The notes under the pieces: generated by a model
Told to the model about the DNA's origin: nothing
Databases searched by the model: none
What the model saw: the letters and a program-made list of their open reading frames with translations, nothing else
Made by a program: the position numbers and the translations under genes
Shown: one piece after another, positions 8,852 to 18,455 of the stretch
Layout of the letters: each line of letters begins with the position of its first letter
Numbering within the stretch: position 1 is the stretch's first letter
From: Draconibacterium orientale
GTDB lineage: Bacteria > Bacteroidota > Bacteroidia > Bacteroidales > UBA12170
Reading direction: 5' to 3'
NCBI GenBank assembly: GCA_020718205.1
Contig: DYSN01000012.1
Span: forward strand, 1 to 52,349
Length of the DNA: 52,349 nucleotides

Positions 8852-9051
8852 ATGAAGTCTTACACGTACTCGTATAGAATGTAATGGGAGAGTTATTCTC
8901 AAATATAGAATATATACAACTACAATTCAAGATTTCAATAGGTATTTATTTATTTTATTGAATTGAAAAACAGTATTTTAAGTAAATTTATTTAATTATG
9001 AAATTGTTTTGGCACAATGATTGAAAATGAGTAAAATAGAATTTAAAAACT

Positions 9052-11253
9052 ATGAACATGAAAAAATTATTAAAAATTAATTGGGCGGTTATGAGTATTC
9101 TTGTACTCCTTTCCGCAGCTTCGTGTAAGAAAGAACTCACGCAGCAAGAAAATAACAACCCCGTTAAAAGCATGGACGATTTGGTAGTTCCTGCCAATTT
9201 CGATTTTTCAACCAGCGAAACTTTGGCGGTAAAGGTTACTTCGTCCGATTTATTGGGACAACCCGCAGCAAAAGTTGAAATTTTCAACGGAAACCCCAAC
9301 GATGGTGGTATGGTGGTACAAGAAGGTATTACTGACAAAAGTCAGGTATTTGAAACACAAATTACCATTCCATCTTACCAGGAGCAAGTTTATATCCGCC
9401 GCACAACCAGCGCCGGACAAATCACCACAGCAACCATCGAAATAAGTGGTACAAATTTGGAATATACTTTCTCGGCAAACAAATCATATGGGGAGTTTAA
9501 AAACGGAGTAACCGGTCCTGGTTGTACTTCATGTACAGTTACCATTGCCAATCATCAAACCGGAAATCTGGATCTTAATGCAGGTCAAACAGTTTGTATT
9601 CTAACAGGAGCATCTTTCACCGGAAATCTGAATCTGAATGGCGGTACCCTGAAAGTTTGCGGAACATTAATGCCACAGAATATCAACGGAAGTACAGGTA
9701 CCATCATCATTAACGACGATGGAGCATTTATTTCCAGTAACCTGAATATGAATGGTACCGGATTTGTAATTGAAAATTACAGCGATGCTTTTATGGTAGG
9801 ATCCGGACCTAGTATTAATGGTACTTTTAAAAACTATGGCCAAATAAGCCTTGCAGGAACCAATATCAACTCAGGTGGAAAATTGTATAATTATGGAATC
9901 CTCAATTTTTCCAATAATTACAATAACAGCAATATTACCTATAACGAAGGAATTTTAAATATTGCCGGAACCGTTAATAATAATGGTTCTGCCAACTTCG
10001 AGAATCACTGCCGTGTGAATGTGGCTGGTAACTTTAACAATAACAGCACTTTGAAGAACTATTCCTATATGGACATCAACGGGTTGCTCACCTTGAATAG
10101 CGGGGGATACCTTCAACTTTACGATCAGGCACTGGTTGAAGCTGCAAGCATGATGATTAACGAAGACATTACCGGCAACGGATCCAACTATTCCAAAGTG
10201 ATTGTGGCGAGTGCAACCACCATCAATTCAGGTGCTTATTTGTCGGGTCAGCTCGATTTCTGCGACGAAAACGGAATTGAAGTGAACAATGGATCTATAG
10301 CTGCATCGGTTACCTATTGCGAAGCTTCTATCCCCGAAACTTTCTGTAATCCAGGCAGTACTGGCAATGGTGGCGGAACCACCGATACCGATAGCGACGG
10401 CGTTGACGATGATTTCGACGACTATCCAACCGATCCCGACCGCGCTTTCAACAACTATTTCCCCGATGAAAATACTTATGGCGCACTTGCTTTCGAAGAC
10501 TTGTGGCCCTATAAAGGCGATTATGATTTCAACGATTTGGTAATTGATTATCAATTCAATACAGTGACAAATTCAAACGACAACGCAGTTGAAATGTTTG
10601 TAAAACTCTCAGTAAAAGCCATTGGAGCTGCCTATAAAAACGGCTTCGGCATTGAGCTTCCGGTAAGTGGAGATGCTATTAGTGGTGTAACCGGCGATTT
10701 CAGCCTGACTCAAAATATAGTTAGTCTTAACAATAAGAATCTGGAAAACAACCAATCAAAAGCTGTCATTGTTTTCTTCGACAATACCTTTGATTTGCTT
10801 CCTCACCCCGGCGATGGAACAGGAGTTAATACCCGTTTGGGCGCCATCTATGTGGAACCACAAATAATTGAATTCCTGATTTCGTTCAGCTATCCTATCA
10901 ATCCAGCCAATCTTGGACAAGCACCTTTCAATCCATTCATCTTTGTTAATGGAGAAAGAGGCCGCGAAGTACACCTGAAAAACTTTGCTCCTACCAGCTT
11001 AGTAAACAGCGGATTGTTTGGAACCGGACAAGATGCAACTTTTCCGGCACAGAGCCATTATTACTTAACCGAAAACGGTTTGCCCTGGGCCATCAATATG
11101 GTGGAAGGATTTGATTATCCCATCGAAAAAGCGCCTATTATTAATGCCTACAACTATTTTGCACCCTGGGCCGAGAGTGGAGGTGTACAACACACCAATT
11201 GGTATACCACTGAAGCCGGAAACAGAAACAGTGCCTATATCTACACCCATTAA
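9052..11253 (+). CDS. LruC-domain lipoprotein with beta-helix-like region
   Basis: The N-terminus is a lipoprotein signal with lipobox LSAASC near residues 20-25, so the protein is likely anchored in the outer membrane. After an Ig-like stretch (to about residue 140), residues 150-430 are rich in Asn, Gly and Thr with repeated short strands (LNLNGGTLKVCGTL, FENHCRVNVAGNFNNNS), suggesting a parallel beta-helix. A calcium-binding-like Asp run, DSDGVDDDFDDYPTDPDRAF, sits near 450. The C-terminal 270 residues match the LruC/DUF4842 pattern (YGALAFEDLWPYKGDYDFND). An in-frame ATG at 9058 is an alternative start. LruC-domain proteins are surface proteins of unknown role. A strong terminator follows. 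Confidence 0.85.
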   Translation: MNMKKLLKINWAVMSILVLLSAASCKKELTQQENNNPVKSMDDLVVPANFDFSTSETLAVKVTSSDLLGQPAAKVEIFNGNPNDGGMVVQEGITDKSQVFETQITIPSYQEQVYIRRTTSAGQITTATIEISGTNLEYTFSANKSYGEFKNGVTGPGCTSCTVTIANHQTGNLDLNAGQTVCILTGASFTGNLNLNGGTLKVCGTLMPQNINGSTGTIIINDDGAFISSNLNMNGTGFVIENYSDAFMVGSGPSINGTFKNYGQISLAGTNINSGGKLYNYGILNFSNNYNNSNITYNEGILNIAGTVNNNGSANFENHCRVNVAGNFNNNSTLKNYSYMDINGLLTLNSGGYLQLYDQALVEAASMMINEDITGNGSNYSKVIVASATTINSGAYLSGQLDFCDENGIEVNNGSIAASVTYCEASIPETFCNPGSTGNGGGTTDTDSDGVDDDFDDYPTDPDRAFNNYFPDENTYGALAFEDLWPYKGDYDFNDLVIDYQFNTVTNSNDNAVEMFVKLSVKAIGAAYKNGFGIELPVSGDAISGVTGDFSLTQNIVSLNNKNLENNQSKAVIVFFDNTFDLLPHPGDGTGVNTRLGAIYVEPQIIEFLISFSYPINPANLGQAPFNPFIFVNGERGREVHLKNFAPTSLVNSGLFGTGQDATFPAQSHYYLTENGLPWAINMVEGFDYPIEKAPIINAYNYFAPWAESGGVQHTNWYTTEAGNRNSAYIYTH

Positions 11254-11288
11254 TCAGTATTCGTTAATCATCAATAGTTTTAAGTTCG

Positions 11289-11322
11289 GTGCTGCTCAAT
11301 ATTGTGGGCAGCACTTTTTTTT
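11289..11322 (+). terminator. Intrinsic terminator after the LruC gene
   Basis: GTGCTGC at 11289-11295 pairs perfectly with GCAGCAC at 11308-11314 and is followed directly by eight T residues. Confidence 0.9.
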
Positions 11323-11451
11323 ACCTTTTTATCATTTCATATTGGTATAAAACAATTTACGGGTTGTTCCGAATTGTTAAATTCGGATTAATGTTTTAAA
11401 AATCGGGGTTTAAATGTGTGTCAGATAGTGGAATTTTTAAACTTAGTATTC

Positions 11452-11459
11452 TATTTTTG
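11452..11459 (+). promoter_or_regulatory. -7 box of the large T9SS cargo gene
   Basis: TATTTTTG matches TAnnTTTG and lies 44 bases before the ATG at 11504. No clear TTG is present at the expected -33 distance. Confidence 0.5.
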
Positions 11460-11503
11460 CGCTAAATAAATCCGGTACACAAACCATTTCAAAACATTAT
11501 GTA

Positions 11504-14500
11504 ATGAAAAAAATTCTATTAATTACCCTATTTTTATTGTTCTCAGCAGTGGCTACTTTTGCTCAGCCCTGGACAAAGAACCTTCCAACAGATAAAAAGT
11601 CAACGGAGCTTACTCTTTTCGATTACGAAGAAGCCTTTAACGATTACTGGACTCCATTTAATGTGGATAGAAATGGCTATTATCTCGTTAACGGTGAAAA
11701 AATGAAAGCCCGTGGCTGGAAACAGTATCATCGCTGGCATTATCGCATGGAAACTCAGGTTGATGCAGCCACCGGCCAATTCCCTAACCGGTCGGCACAA
11801 CAGGTTTACGACGAGTTTGTAAAAAATACCAATCCCAAAGATGCTAAAAATGCCAACTGGGTTGAGCTGGGTCCAGACAATTCTACTGGCGGCTATGCAG
11901 GTGTTGGACGAGTAAACTGCATTGCCTTCCACCCTTCGAACAACAACACCTGGTGGGTGGGTGCTCCTGCGGGTGGATTGTGGATGACCACCAACAACGG
12001 CTCAAGCTGGATTTGTCTCACCGATGATAACGATGTGCTGGGGGTTTCGGATATTTGCATTCCTTCGGACTATGCCACCTCACAAACTATTTATATTGCC
12101 ACTGGCGACCGTGACGGTTGGGATAACAGAAGTATCGGCGTACTCAAATCGACCAACGAAGGAACTACCTGGAATACAACAGGCTTGAGCTATGATATTG
12201 GCGATGGCGCTATGGTTAACCGCATTTTAATTGACCCCAACAACAATCAGATTCTGATAGCTGCCACCAGCGATGGCGTATTTAAAACCACCAATGGCGG
12301 GACTACCTGGTCCAGCCAACTTTCTGCCATATCTTTCATAGATATGGAATACAAACCTGGAGATTTCAATACACTCTATGGCTCAACAACCCAAGGTGAG
12401 ATATGGTTATCAACCAATGGCGGAACCAACTGGAGCAACGTACTATCCGATGGCTATAGAATAGAACTGGCTATTACAGCTGCCAATGCAACCTATGTTT
12501 ATGCGTTGGTTGCAGCTTCGAACGCTGGTCTCGAAGCCGTTTATCGCTCCACCAACAGCGGGGCATCTTTTACCCAGGTTTTTAGCGGCTCTTCGAAGAA
12601 TCTTCTGGGTTGGGATTCCGATGGCGGCGATTCCGGCGGACAAGGATGGTACGATTTATCGCTTGCTGCTTCACCTTCTAATGCCAACACAATAGTTGTG
12701 GGTGGTGTGAATACCTGGAAATCGACCAATGGAGGAACAAGCTGGACCATTATCAACCATTGGTGGGGCGATGGCGTTGCCGCAGTTCATGCCGATAAAC
12801 ATATGCTTTCTTACAGGTCGAATGGCGATTTGTTCGAATGCAATGATGGGGGAATTTACATTTCCACCAATGGCGGAACCGATTGGACTGACAAAACCAA
12901 TGGTATGGTCATCAGCCAAATGTATAAGCTTGGTGTATCGCAAACCGTTGATGATGAAACCATAACCGGATTGCAGGACAATGGTTCCAAACTTTTGACC
13001 GGAGGAGCCTGGGAAGATGTTAAAGGCGGCGATGGAATGGAATGTTTAATCGATTTTACCAATGTGAATACCCAGTATGCCACTTATGTAAACGGACAAA
13101 TTGATCGTACTACAAACCATTGGGGAAGCTCAACTGCCATTGAGCCCTCTGCTGCCGGCGATGGAGCCTGGGTAACACCCTATATCATCGATCCAACGAA
13201 CAACAGTACCCTTTATGCCGGTTATTCCGATGTATATAAAACCACCAATAAAGGAAATTCATGGACTAAAATCAGTACTATGAATACGAACTCAAAGATA
13301 AGAGCCATGGCCATTTCGCCATCAAACAGCTCGTACATCTATGTTTCCGATCCCAATCAAATCTGGAAAACCACCAATGGCGGTAGCAGCTGGACCGAAA
13401 TAACAGGTTCGCTGCCCGTAAGCTCAAATACAATCACTTATATTGCAGTTAAAGCAGATGAACCAACATACATTTGGGTTACCCTTTCAGGCTACAACAG
13501 CAATAAGGTTTACCGTTCAACCAACGGCGGATCGAGCTGGACCAATATTTCCACCGGATTGCCATCAATTCCGGTTTATACCATTGTTCAAAACGAACAG
13601 ATAGCCACCGACATCCATCTTTATGTGGGCACCGAACTGGGGGTTTATTTTAAAGATGGCGATGCCAACTGGGTTTCCTTTAACACCGGGCTCCCCAATG
13701 TGAAATGCGGAGAGCTGGAAATCTATTACGACGCCACACCAACCCTTAGCAAACTTCGTTTAGCCACTTATGGCAGAGGTTTGTGGGAATCTGATTTAAT
13801 GACAGAAGGAGGAGCAGCAACACCCGTCGCTACCATTTCAGCTACTCCAGGCTGTTCCACCGGGACAATAACTGTGAGCAGCAGCTTGACCGGTAACCAG
13901 ACTTTCTACCTGACCGACAATTCAGGATCAGTTTTGAATAGTGCCACAGTGAATGCAACTTCCTACGATTTTACCGGCATTTCCGACGGAACTTATCGCG
14001 GAAAAGTGGAAAACAGTGGCCAAATGTCGGCACTATCTAGTCCGGTAACATTAACCAATTTTACTGCTCCTGCTCAACCATCGAATATTACAGGAGAAAC
14101 TTCCCCCTGCCAGGGCAATGTTGAGTTATATTCTGTGACCAATGTGGCAGGTGTTTCCTATACCTGGACTTTACCCTCCGGCTGGTCGGGAAGCAGCACC
14201 ACCAATTCAATCTCAGCCACAGTGGGTGCCAACGGTGGAGACATAATCGTAACACCTTCCAATAGTTGCGGAAATGGATCAGCAAGAACTTTGGCAGTTT
14301 TGGTTTCAACAGTTCCAACCCAGCCATCTGCCATCTCGGGTAACGATGAGGTTTGCCAGGGAACACAGGAAACCTATTCAGTGGCCAACGATGCCAATGT
14401 AACTTCTTATGCATGGACCATCCCTGCCGGATGGAGCGGAACAAGCACCACCAACAGTATTACTGTAACCGTTGGAGCTAACAATGGAAACATTTCCGTT

Positions 14501-15838
14501 ACACCATCAAACGCCTGCGGAACAGGACCAGCACGCAGCATAGCAGTTACAGTTTCAAATTCAGGCCCATCACAACCCGGAGAAATTGTGGGTGATAACT
14601 CAGTTTGTCAGGGTGGAACAGAAACCTATTCTGTACCAAACGATGTTTCAGTAACCACCTATACCTGGACTTTGCCTGCGGGTTGGTCAGGCAGCAGCAC
14701 CACCAATTCAATAACTTGTATTGTGGGTGGCATTGGTGGAGAAATATCAGTGGTTCCGTCAAATCTTTGTGGTAGCGGACCAGCTCAAACCACCACTGTG
14801 GAAGTTACAAGCTCAGCCCCTGCGCAACCAAGTGCCATTGCAGGGCCCGATGAAGTTTGTGAAAACTCTAGTCAAACCTATTCAGTGACGCTGGTAGATA
14901 ATATAGATTATACCTGGGTTCTTCCTGCCGATTGGTCGGGAGCCAGTTTCACCAACGAAATCAATGTGGAAGTTGGCGCAACCAGCGGAGAAATTACCGT
15001 AATTCCAGCCAACGGCTGTGGTAGTGGCCCATCGCGAAGCCTATTTGTGAGTGTATTGGCCAATCCGGCTCAACCATCGAATTTAACAGGACAAACCAAC
15101 CCCTGCGAAGGAACGCAAGTCACCTATAGCGTTGCCAGCCAATCGGGTATGGATTTTAACTGGACCTTACCCTCGGGTTGGAGCGGCACCAGTACCACCA
15201 ATACCATTAACGTAACTGTTGGGGTTGCCAGCGGAACTATATCCGTGACTGCCAGCAATTTATGCGGAACAAGTGCTGCTGCATCCATGTCGGTAAATCC
15301 AACTGCTGTTCTGGGCGATTTGGGAGCAATAAACGGCCCCAGCTCGGTTTACGATACTCAGGGAGCTCAGTTTAGCATCAACCCGGTCTCAGAAGCCGAT
15401 AGCTACGATTGGGTTTTAGCCGGCAATTGGGAAATTCAAAGCGGCGAGGGAACAAACTCTGTTTATATTTTCTTCCCCGCTGGTGCTACTTCAGGTACTT
15501 TGCAGGTAAGTGCCAGCAACGAATGTGGAGAAAGCGCATCCTCTACCAAATATATTCAGGTTATTCCCATTGGGCTCGAAGAAAATAACAATGCCGGCAT
15601 GAGCATTTATCCAAATCCTTCCAGTGGCATTGTAACTCTGGAATTGAATCATGGATTGATTTCCGATGCCGATGTTAAGGTGTTTACTTTAGAAGGAAAG
15701 CCGGTATTTAGCCATCAGTTAAAGGCAGGCACCATGAAACATCAGATAGATTTAAAGAACTTAGAATCAGGAAATTATTACATAGAAGTGAGAAACTCAG
15801 AATTGTCCGAACGATTTAAACTTGTTTTGAATAAATAG
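11504..15838 (+). CDS. T9SS-secreted BNR/sortilin-like protein with PKD-like repeats
   Basis: This 1444-residue exported protein starts with a signal peptide ending TFAQ (residue 21). Residues about 110-770 form a sialidase/VPS10-like beta-propeller with many BNR Asp-box-type turns (TTNGGTTWSS, KTTNGGSSWTEI, RSTNGGSSWTNI). Residues about 850-1270 hold five tandem PKD-like repeats and a degenerate sixth. The last 80 residues are a type A T9SS sorting domain, beginning near MSIYPNPSSGIVTLELNHG and ending ERFKLVLNK. It should cross the outer membrane through the T9SS and be surface-attached or released. No sialidase catalytic residues were recognised, so the propeller may serve in binding or adhesion. 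Confidence 0.88.
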   Translation: MKKILLITLFLLFSAVATFAQPWTKNLPTDKKSTELTLFDYEEAFNDYWTPFNVDRNGYYLVNGEKMKARGWKQYHRWHYRMETQVDAATGQFPNRSAQQVYDEFVKNTNPKDAKNANWVELGPDNSTGGYAGVGRVNCIAFHPSNNNTWWVGAPAGGLWMTTNNGSSWICLTDDNDVLGVSDICIPSDYATSQTIYIATGDRDGWDNRSIGVLKSTNEGTTWNTTGLSYDIGDGAMVNRILIDPNNNQILIAATSDGVFKTTNGGTTWSSQLSAISFIDMEYKPGDFNTLYGSTTQGEIWLSTNGGTNWSNVLSDGYRIELAITAANATYVYALVAASNAGLEAVYRSTNSGASFTQVFSGSSKNLLGWDSDGGDSGGQGWYDLSLAASPSNANTIVVGGVNTWKSTNGGTSWTIINHWWGDGVAAVHADKHMLSYRSNGDLFECNDGGIYISTNGGTDWTDKTNGMVISQMYKLGVSQTVDDETITGLQDNGSKLLTGGAWEDVKGGDGMECLIDFTNVNTQYATYVNGQIDRTTNHWGSSTAIEPSAAGDGAWVTPYIIDPTNNSTLYAGYSDVYKTTNKGNSWTKISTMNTNSKIRAMAISPSNSSYIYVSDPNQIWKTTNGGSSWTEITGSLPVSSNTITYIAVKADEPTYIWVTLSGYNSNKVYRSTNGGSSWTNISTGLPSIPVYTIVQNEQIATDIHLYVGTELGVYFKDGDANWVSFNTGLPNVKCGELEIYYDATPTLSKLRLATYGRGLWESDLMTEGGAATPVATISATPGCSTGTITVSSSLTGNQTFYLTDNSGSVLNSATVNATSYDFTGISDGTYRGKVENSGQMSALSSPVTLTNFTAPAQPSNITGETSPCQGNVELYSVTNVAGVSYTWTLPSGWSGSSTTNSISATVGANGGDIIVTPSNSCGNGSARTLAVLVSTVPTQPSAISGNDEVCQGTQETYSVANDANVTSYAWTIPAGWSGTSTTNSITVTVGANNGNISVTPSNACGTGPARSIAVTVSNSGPSQPGEIVGDNSVCQGGTETYSVPNDVSVTTYTWTLPAGWSGSSTTNSITCIVGGIGGEISVVPSNLCGSGPAQTTTVEVTSSAPAQPSAIAGPDEVCENSSQTYSVTLVDNIDYTWVLPADWSGASFTNEINVEVGATSGEITVIPANGCGSGPSRSLFVSVLANPAQPSNLTGQTNPCEGTQVTYSVASQSGMDFNWTLPSGWSGTSTTNTINVTVGVASGTISVTASNLCGTSAAASMSVNPTAVLGDLGAINGPSSVYDTQGAQFSINPVSEADSYDWVLAGNWEIQSGEGTNSVYIFFPAGATSGTLQVSASNECGESASSTKYIQVIPIGLEENNNAGMSIYPNPSSGIVTLELNHGLISDADVKVFTLEGKPVFSHQLKAGTMKHQIDLKNLESGNYYIEVRNSELSERFKLVLNK
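14065..15560 (+). repeat. Tandem PKD-like domain repeats inside the T9SS cargo gene
   Basis: Five coding repeats of about 245 bases begin near 14065, 14311, 14560, 14812 and 15058, with a degenerate sixth from about 15301. Each encodes a QPS-I-G...C-G opening, a W(T/V)LP-GWSG core, and a P(S/A)N-CG(S/T)G closing strand. The two cysteines per repeat are conserved in copies 1-5 and the first is lost in copy 6. Confidence 0.85.
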
Positions 15839-15858
15839 TAGTTTTAAATTTCCGCCAC

Positions 15859-15906
15859 AAGCCCTCAGGTTCAAGAGTCATACCTTAAACTTGGGGGCTT
15901 TTTTTT
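15859..15906 (+). terminator. Intrinsic terminator after the T9SS cargo gene
   Basis: AAGCCC at 15859-15864 pairs with GGGCTT at 15895-15900, with partial pairing inside a long loop, and runs into a T-tract to 15906. Confidence 0.75.
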
Positions 15907-15981
15907 AAAGTCACCATATTTTCAGCAAAAAATTAGGATATTTGCCAAAATCCATATTTCATAAAAAATAAATATAACACT

Positions 15982-17322
15982 ATGATAAACATAAGCTTAG
16001 ATATAAACAGGACTTTGGAATTTGTTTCGAAGAAACAGATAAATGCCTTTCAGGGGAAAATTATTTCCGGACATCATCAATTGCTGGATAAAGCGGGAAA
16101 AGGAAACGATTTTATGGGTTGGGTTGATTTGCCATCATCCATCAGCAATGAATTTCTCGATGAAATTAAAGCCGATGCCGACCGCCTGTCTGCCAAAGCA
16201 GAAGTATTTGTGGTTATTGGAATTGGCGGAAGTTATCTGGGTTCAAGAGCAGTAATTGAGGCTTTGCAGCATCAGTTTTCGAGCCTTGTTAATACCGGAC
16301 GTCCCAAAATAGTTTATGCCGGACAGAATATCAGCGAAGATTATATGGCCGATTTAATCGATGTGTTGGATAAATACGAATATGCGGTTACTGTAATCAG
16401 TAAATCGGGAACCACCACCGAACCTGCTCTGGCTTTCAGAATCATTAAAAACCATTTGGAAGCCAAATATGGCAAGGCCGAAGCCGCCAGCCGCATCATT
16501 GCCATTACTGACAAATCGCGTGGAGCTTTAAAAACCCTATCGACCAACGAAGGCTATAAAACCTATGTGGTGCCCGACGACGTGGGGGGAAGATATTCTG
16601 TGTTAACTCCCGTTGGACTCCTCCCCATTGCCGTTGCTGGTTTCGATATTTATGCTTTGGTTGCTGGTGCTGTGGAAATGGAAAAATTTAACAGAACCAC
16701 CGCCGATATTGGTCAAAATCCTATCGCTCTTTACGCAGCTACTCGCAATGCGCTTTATCAAAGCGGAAAAACCATCGAAATCATGGTGAATTATTTACCC
16801 ACACTCTATTTTGTAACAGAGTGGTGGAAACAGCTTTATGGGGAGAGCGAAGGAAAAGAAAACAAAGGAATTTTCCCTGCAGGAGTGAGCAATACCACCG
16901 ATTTGCACAGTATGGGTCAATACATTCAGGAAGGGTTGAGAAATATTTTCGAAACCGTGCTCAGCGTTGGAAGCAGCAAGCATAAAATCAGCATTCCCAG
17001 CGATGATGGCGATTTGGATGGATTGAATTACATAACTGAAAAAACCATCACTGAGGTCAACTATTTTGCCGAATTGGGCACCGCCATTGCCCATGTGGAT
17101 GGTAAAGTTCCCAATATACGAATCAGTATCCCCGAGCTCAACGAGACCAACCTGGGACAATTGATTTATTTCTACGAATTTGCCTGTGGTTTAAGTGGAT
17201 TTTTACTCGATGTAAATCCTTTCGACCAACCCGGAGTTGAAGCTTACAAGGCCAATATGTTTGCGCTTTTGGGTAAACCCGGTTTCGAAGAAGCCACCAA
17301 AGCCATTCAAGCAAGAATCTAA
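15982..17322 (+). CDS. pgi: Glucose-6-phosphate isomerase
   Basis: This cytosolic enzyme interconverts glucose 6-phosphate and fructose 6-phosphate. At 446 residues it belongs to the shorter bacterial form rather than the ~550-residue enterobacterial form. Visible landmarks are VIGIGGSYLGSRAVIEAL near residue 77 for phosphate binding, ISKSGTTTEPALAFR near 140, GGRYSVLTPVGLLP near 203, and the C-terminal signature QPGVEAYKANMFALLGKPG near 415 with the catalytic lysine region. It is flanked by intrinsic terminators on both sides, so it is a single-gene unit. No clear -7 box was found in its 75-base upstream gap. Confidence 0.97.
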   Translation: MINISLDINRTLEFVSKKQINAFQGKIISGHHQLLDKAGKGNDFMGWVDLPSSISNEFLDEIKADADRLSAKAEVFVVIGIGGSYLGSRAVIEALQHQFSSLVNTGRPKIVYAGQNISEDYMADLIDVLDKYEYAVTVISKSGTTTEPALAFRIIKNHLEAKYGKAEAASRIIAITDKSRGALKTLSTNEGYKTYVVPDDVGGRYSVLTPVGLLPIAVAGFDIYALVAGAVEMEKFNRTTADIGQNPIALYAATRNALYQSGKTIEIMVNYLPTLYFVTEWWKQLYGESEGKENKGIFPAGVSNTTDLHSMGQYIQEGLRNIFETVLSVGSSKHKISIPSDDGDLDGLNYITEKTITEVNYFAELGTAIAHVDGKVPNIRISIPELNETNLGQLIYFYEFACGLSGFLLDVNPFDQPGVEAYKANMFALLGKPGFEEATKAIQARI

Positions 17323-17340
17323 GGATATTAGAATGCTTTT

Positions 17341-17375
17341 AACCGCAGTATATCAATAATATGCTGCGGTTTTTC
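17341..17375 (+). terminator. Intrinsic terminator after pgi
   Basis: AACCGCAG at 17341-17348 pairs perfectly with CTGCGGTT at 17364-17371, followed by a short T-run. Confidence 0.85.
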
Positions 17376-17429
17376 TATTCTATATAATTCCTGATAACAT
17401 AGGCTGGAAGAGAAAATTCGAAATATCTG

Positions 17430-18407
17430 CTATTCCGACATGGGTCTGTCGATAATGGGGCGATTGCGCCAGGGTTCTGTTTTCATGAGTTTCCCGCTTA
17501 ATTCCACAAATTCATCAAGTGTTTCGGTGCGTGTGAGCTTAAAATGAATCTCCTGATAATTCTCAAATTGACGGCTAAAATAACCCCAATACTCTTTCAT
17601 CTTGTTCAACTGATTGCGCGATCGGCTTCGGTAGTTCATCACTTCCTCCAGCAAAGCCTGATGAAATAGCGGGAATAGTTCCTGTTTATCAGTCTTCTTC
17701 ATGGGGCCATGTTTTATCTCCCAGGGAAGAAACAAATCGTAAATCACGCCTCGGCCAATCATCCACTTCTCTTGCTTTGGAAAATGTGCCCTTAGCACTT
17801 CCATGGCTTCCACCGAAAAAATATCGCCGCTGTAAACAACGGGGGCTTTCGATTTTTTTACACACCATTCAAAAGCATCCAGGTCGGGAGTTCCCTGATA
17901 CATATGGCTTCCAAGGCGCGGATGAACAATGAGCTCCTTGAGTGGAAACTTGTTGAGTAGCGGCATCAGGCTCTTAATCTCATCTTTCTCGTAAAAACCC
18001 AGCCTGATTTTAATGCTTATTTCGTTTTGAACTTCGCTAAAAAGCTTCTCGAGCAGCATCTCTATCACTTCGGGATAGGCAATGAGACCGGAGCCTCGCA
18101 TCTTTTGAGCAATGCTCACAATGGGGCAACCCATATTGATATTGAGCGTTTTATAACCATAGTCGTATAGATGTCTGGCCAATGGAATAAATTCGGGAGC
18201 ATATTTGCCTATTATTTGTGGGTCAACAGGCATTTTATGATTATTTTCGTGCAGTAAATCTCTAATTCTGGTTGGTTTGATGGTATCGCCTCTCCCGCTC
18301 GAAATAAAAGGAGCAATGGCATGATCGAAGCTGTCGAAATACTTGCTGTAAGCATTACGAAAATAGGCCTCGGTATAGCCCTGCAAGGGTGCCAGATATA
18401 GTATCAT
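17430..18407 (-). CDS. dus: tRNA-dihydrouridine synthase
   Basis: This FMN-dependent enzyme reduces specific uridines in tRNA to dihydrouridine. The 325-residue protein has the family TIM-barrel markers: MILYLAPLQGYTEAYFRN at the N-terminus, the catalytic cysteine C94 in NINMGCPIVSIAQKMRGSG, the lysine/arginine pair in SIKIRLGF, an HPR variant (VHPRLGSHMYQG) where most family members have HGR, and the FMN phosphate-binding GDIFS and MIGRGVI segments. The Dus subtype cannot be assigned. It is convergent with pgi and divergent from the PorE-like gene. Confidence 0.9.
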   Translation of the reverse strand: MILYLAPLQGYTEAYFRNAYSKYFDSFDHAIAPFISSGRGDTIKPTRIRDLLHENNHKMPVDPQIIGKYAPEFIPLARHLYDYGYKTLNINMGCPIVSIAQKMRGSGLIAYPEVIEMLLEKLFSEVQNEISIKIRLGFYEKDEIKSLMPLLNKFPLKELIVHPRLGSHMYQGTPDLDAFEWCVKKSKAPVVYSGDIFSVEAMEVLRAHFPKQEKWMIGRGVIYDLFLPWEIKHGPMKKTDKQELFPLFHQALLEEVMNYRSRSRNQLNKMKEYWGYFSRQFENYQEIHFKLTRTETLDEFVELSGKLMKTEPWRNRPIIDRPMSE

Positions 18408-18439
18408 CGAATTAACTAAAGAGGTTGCTGAACAAACAA

Positions 18440-18447
18440 CAAAATTA
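18440..18447 (-). promoter_or_regulatory. -7 box of dus
   Basis: On the minus strand this reads TAATTTTG, matching TAnnTTTG, 32 bases before the dus ATG. It lies in the short divergent gap shared with the PorE-like gene. Confidence 0.4.
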
Positions 18448-18455
18448 TAATAATA

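Noticed and set aside
13800-15560. Internal DNA repeats as a possible mobile or phase-variable element
   Set aside because: The repeats follow protein domain boundaries and diverge at DNA level, as expected for PKD-like domain duplication.
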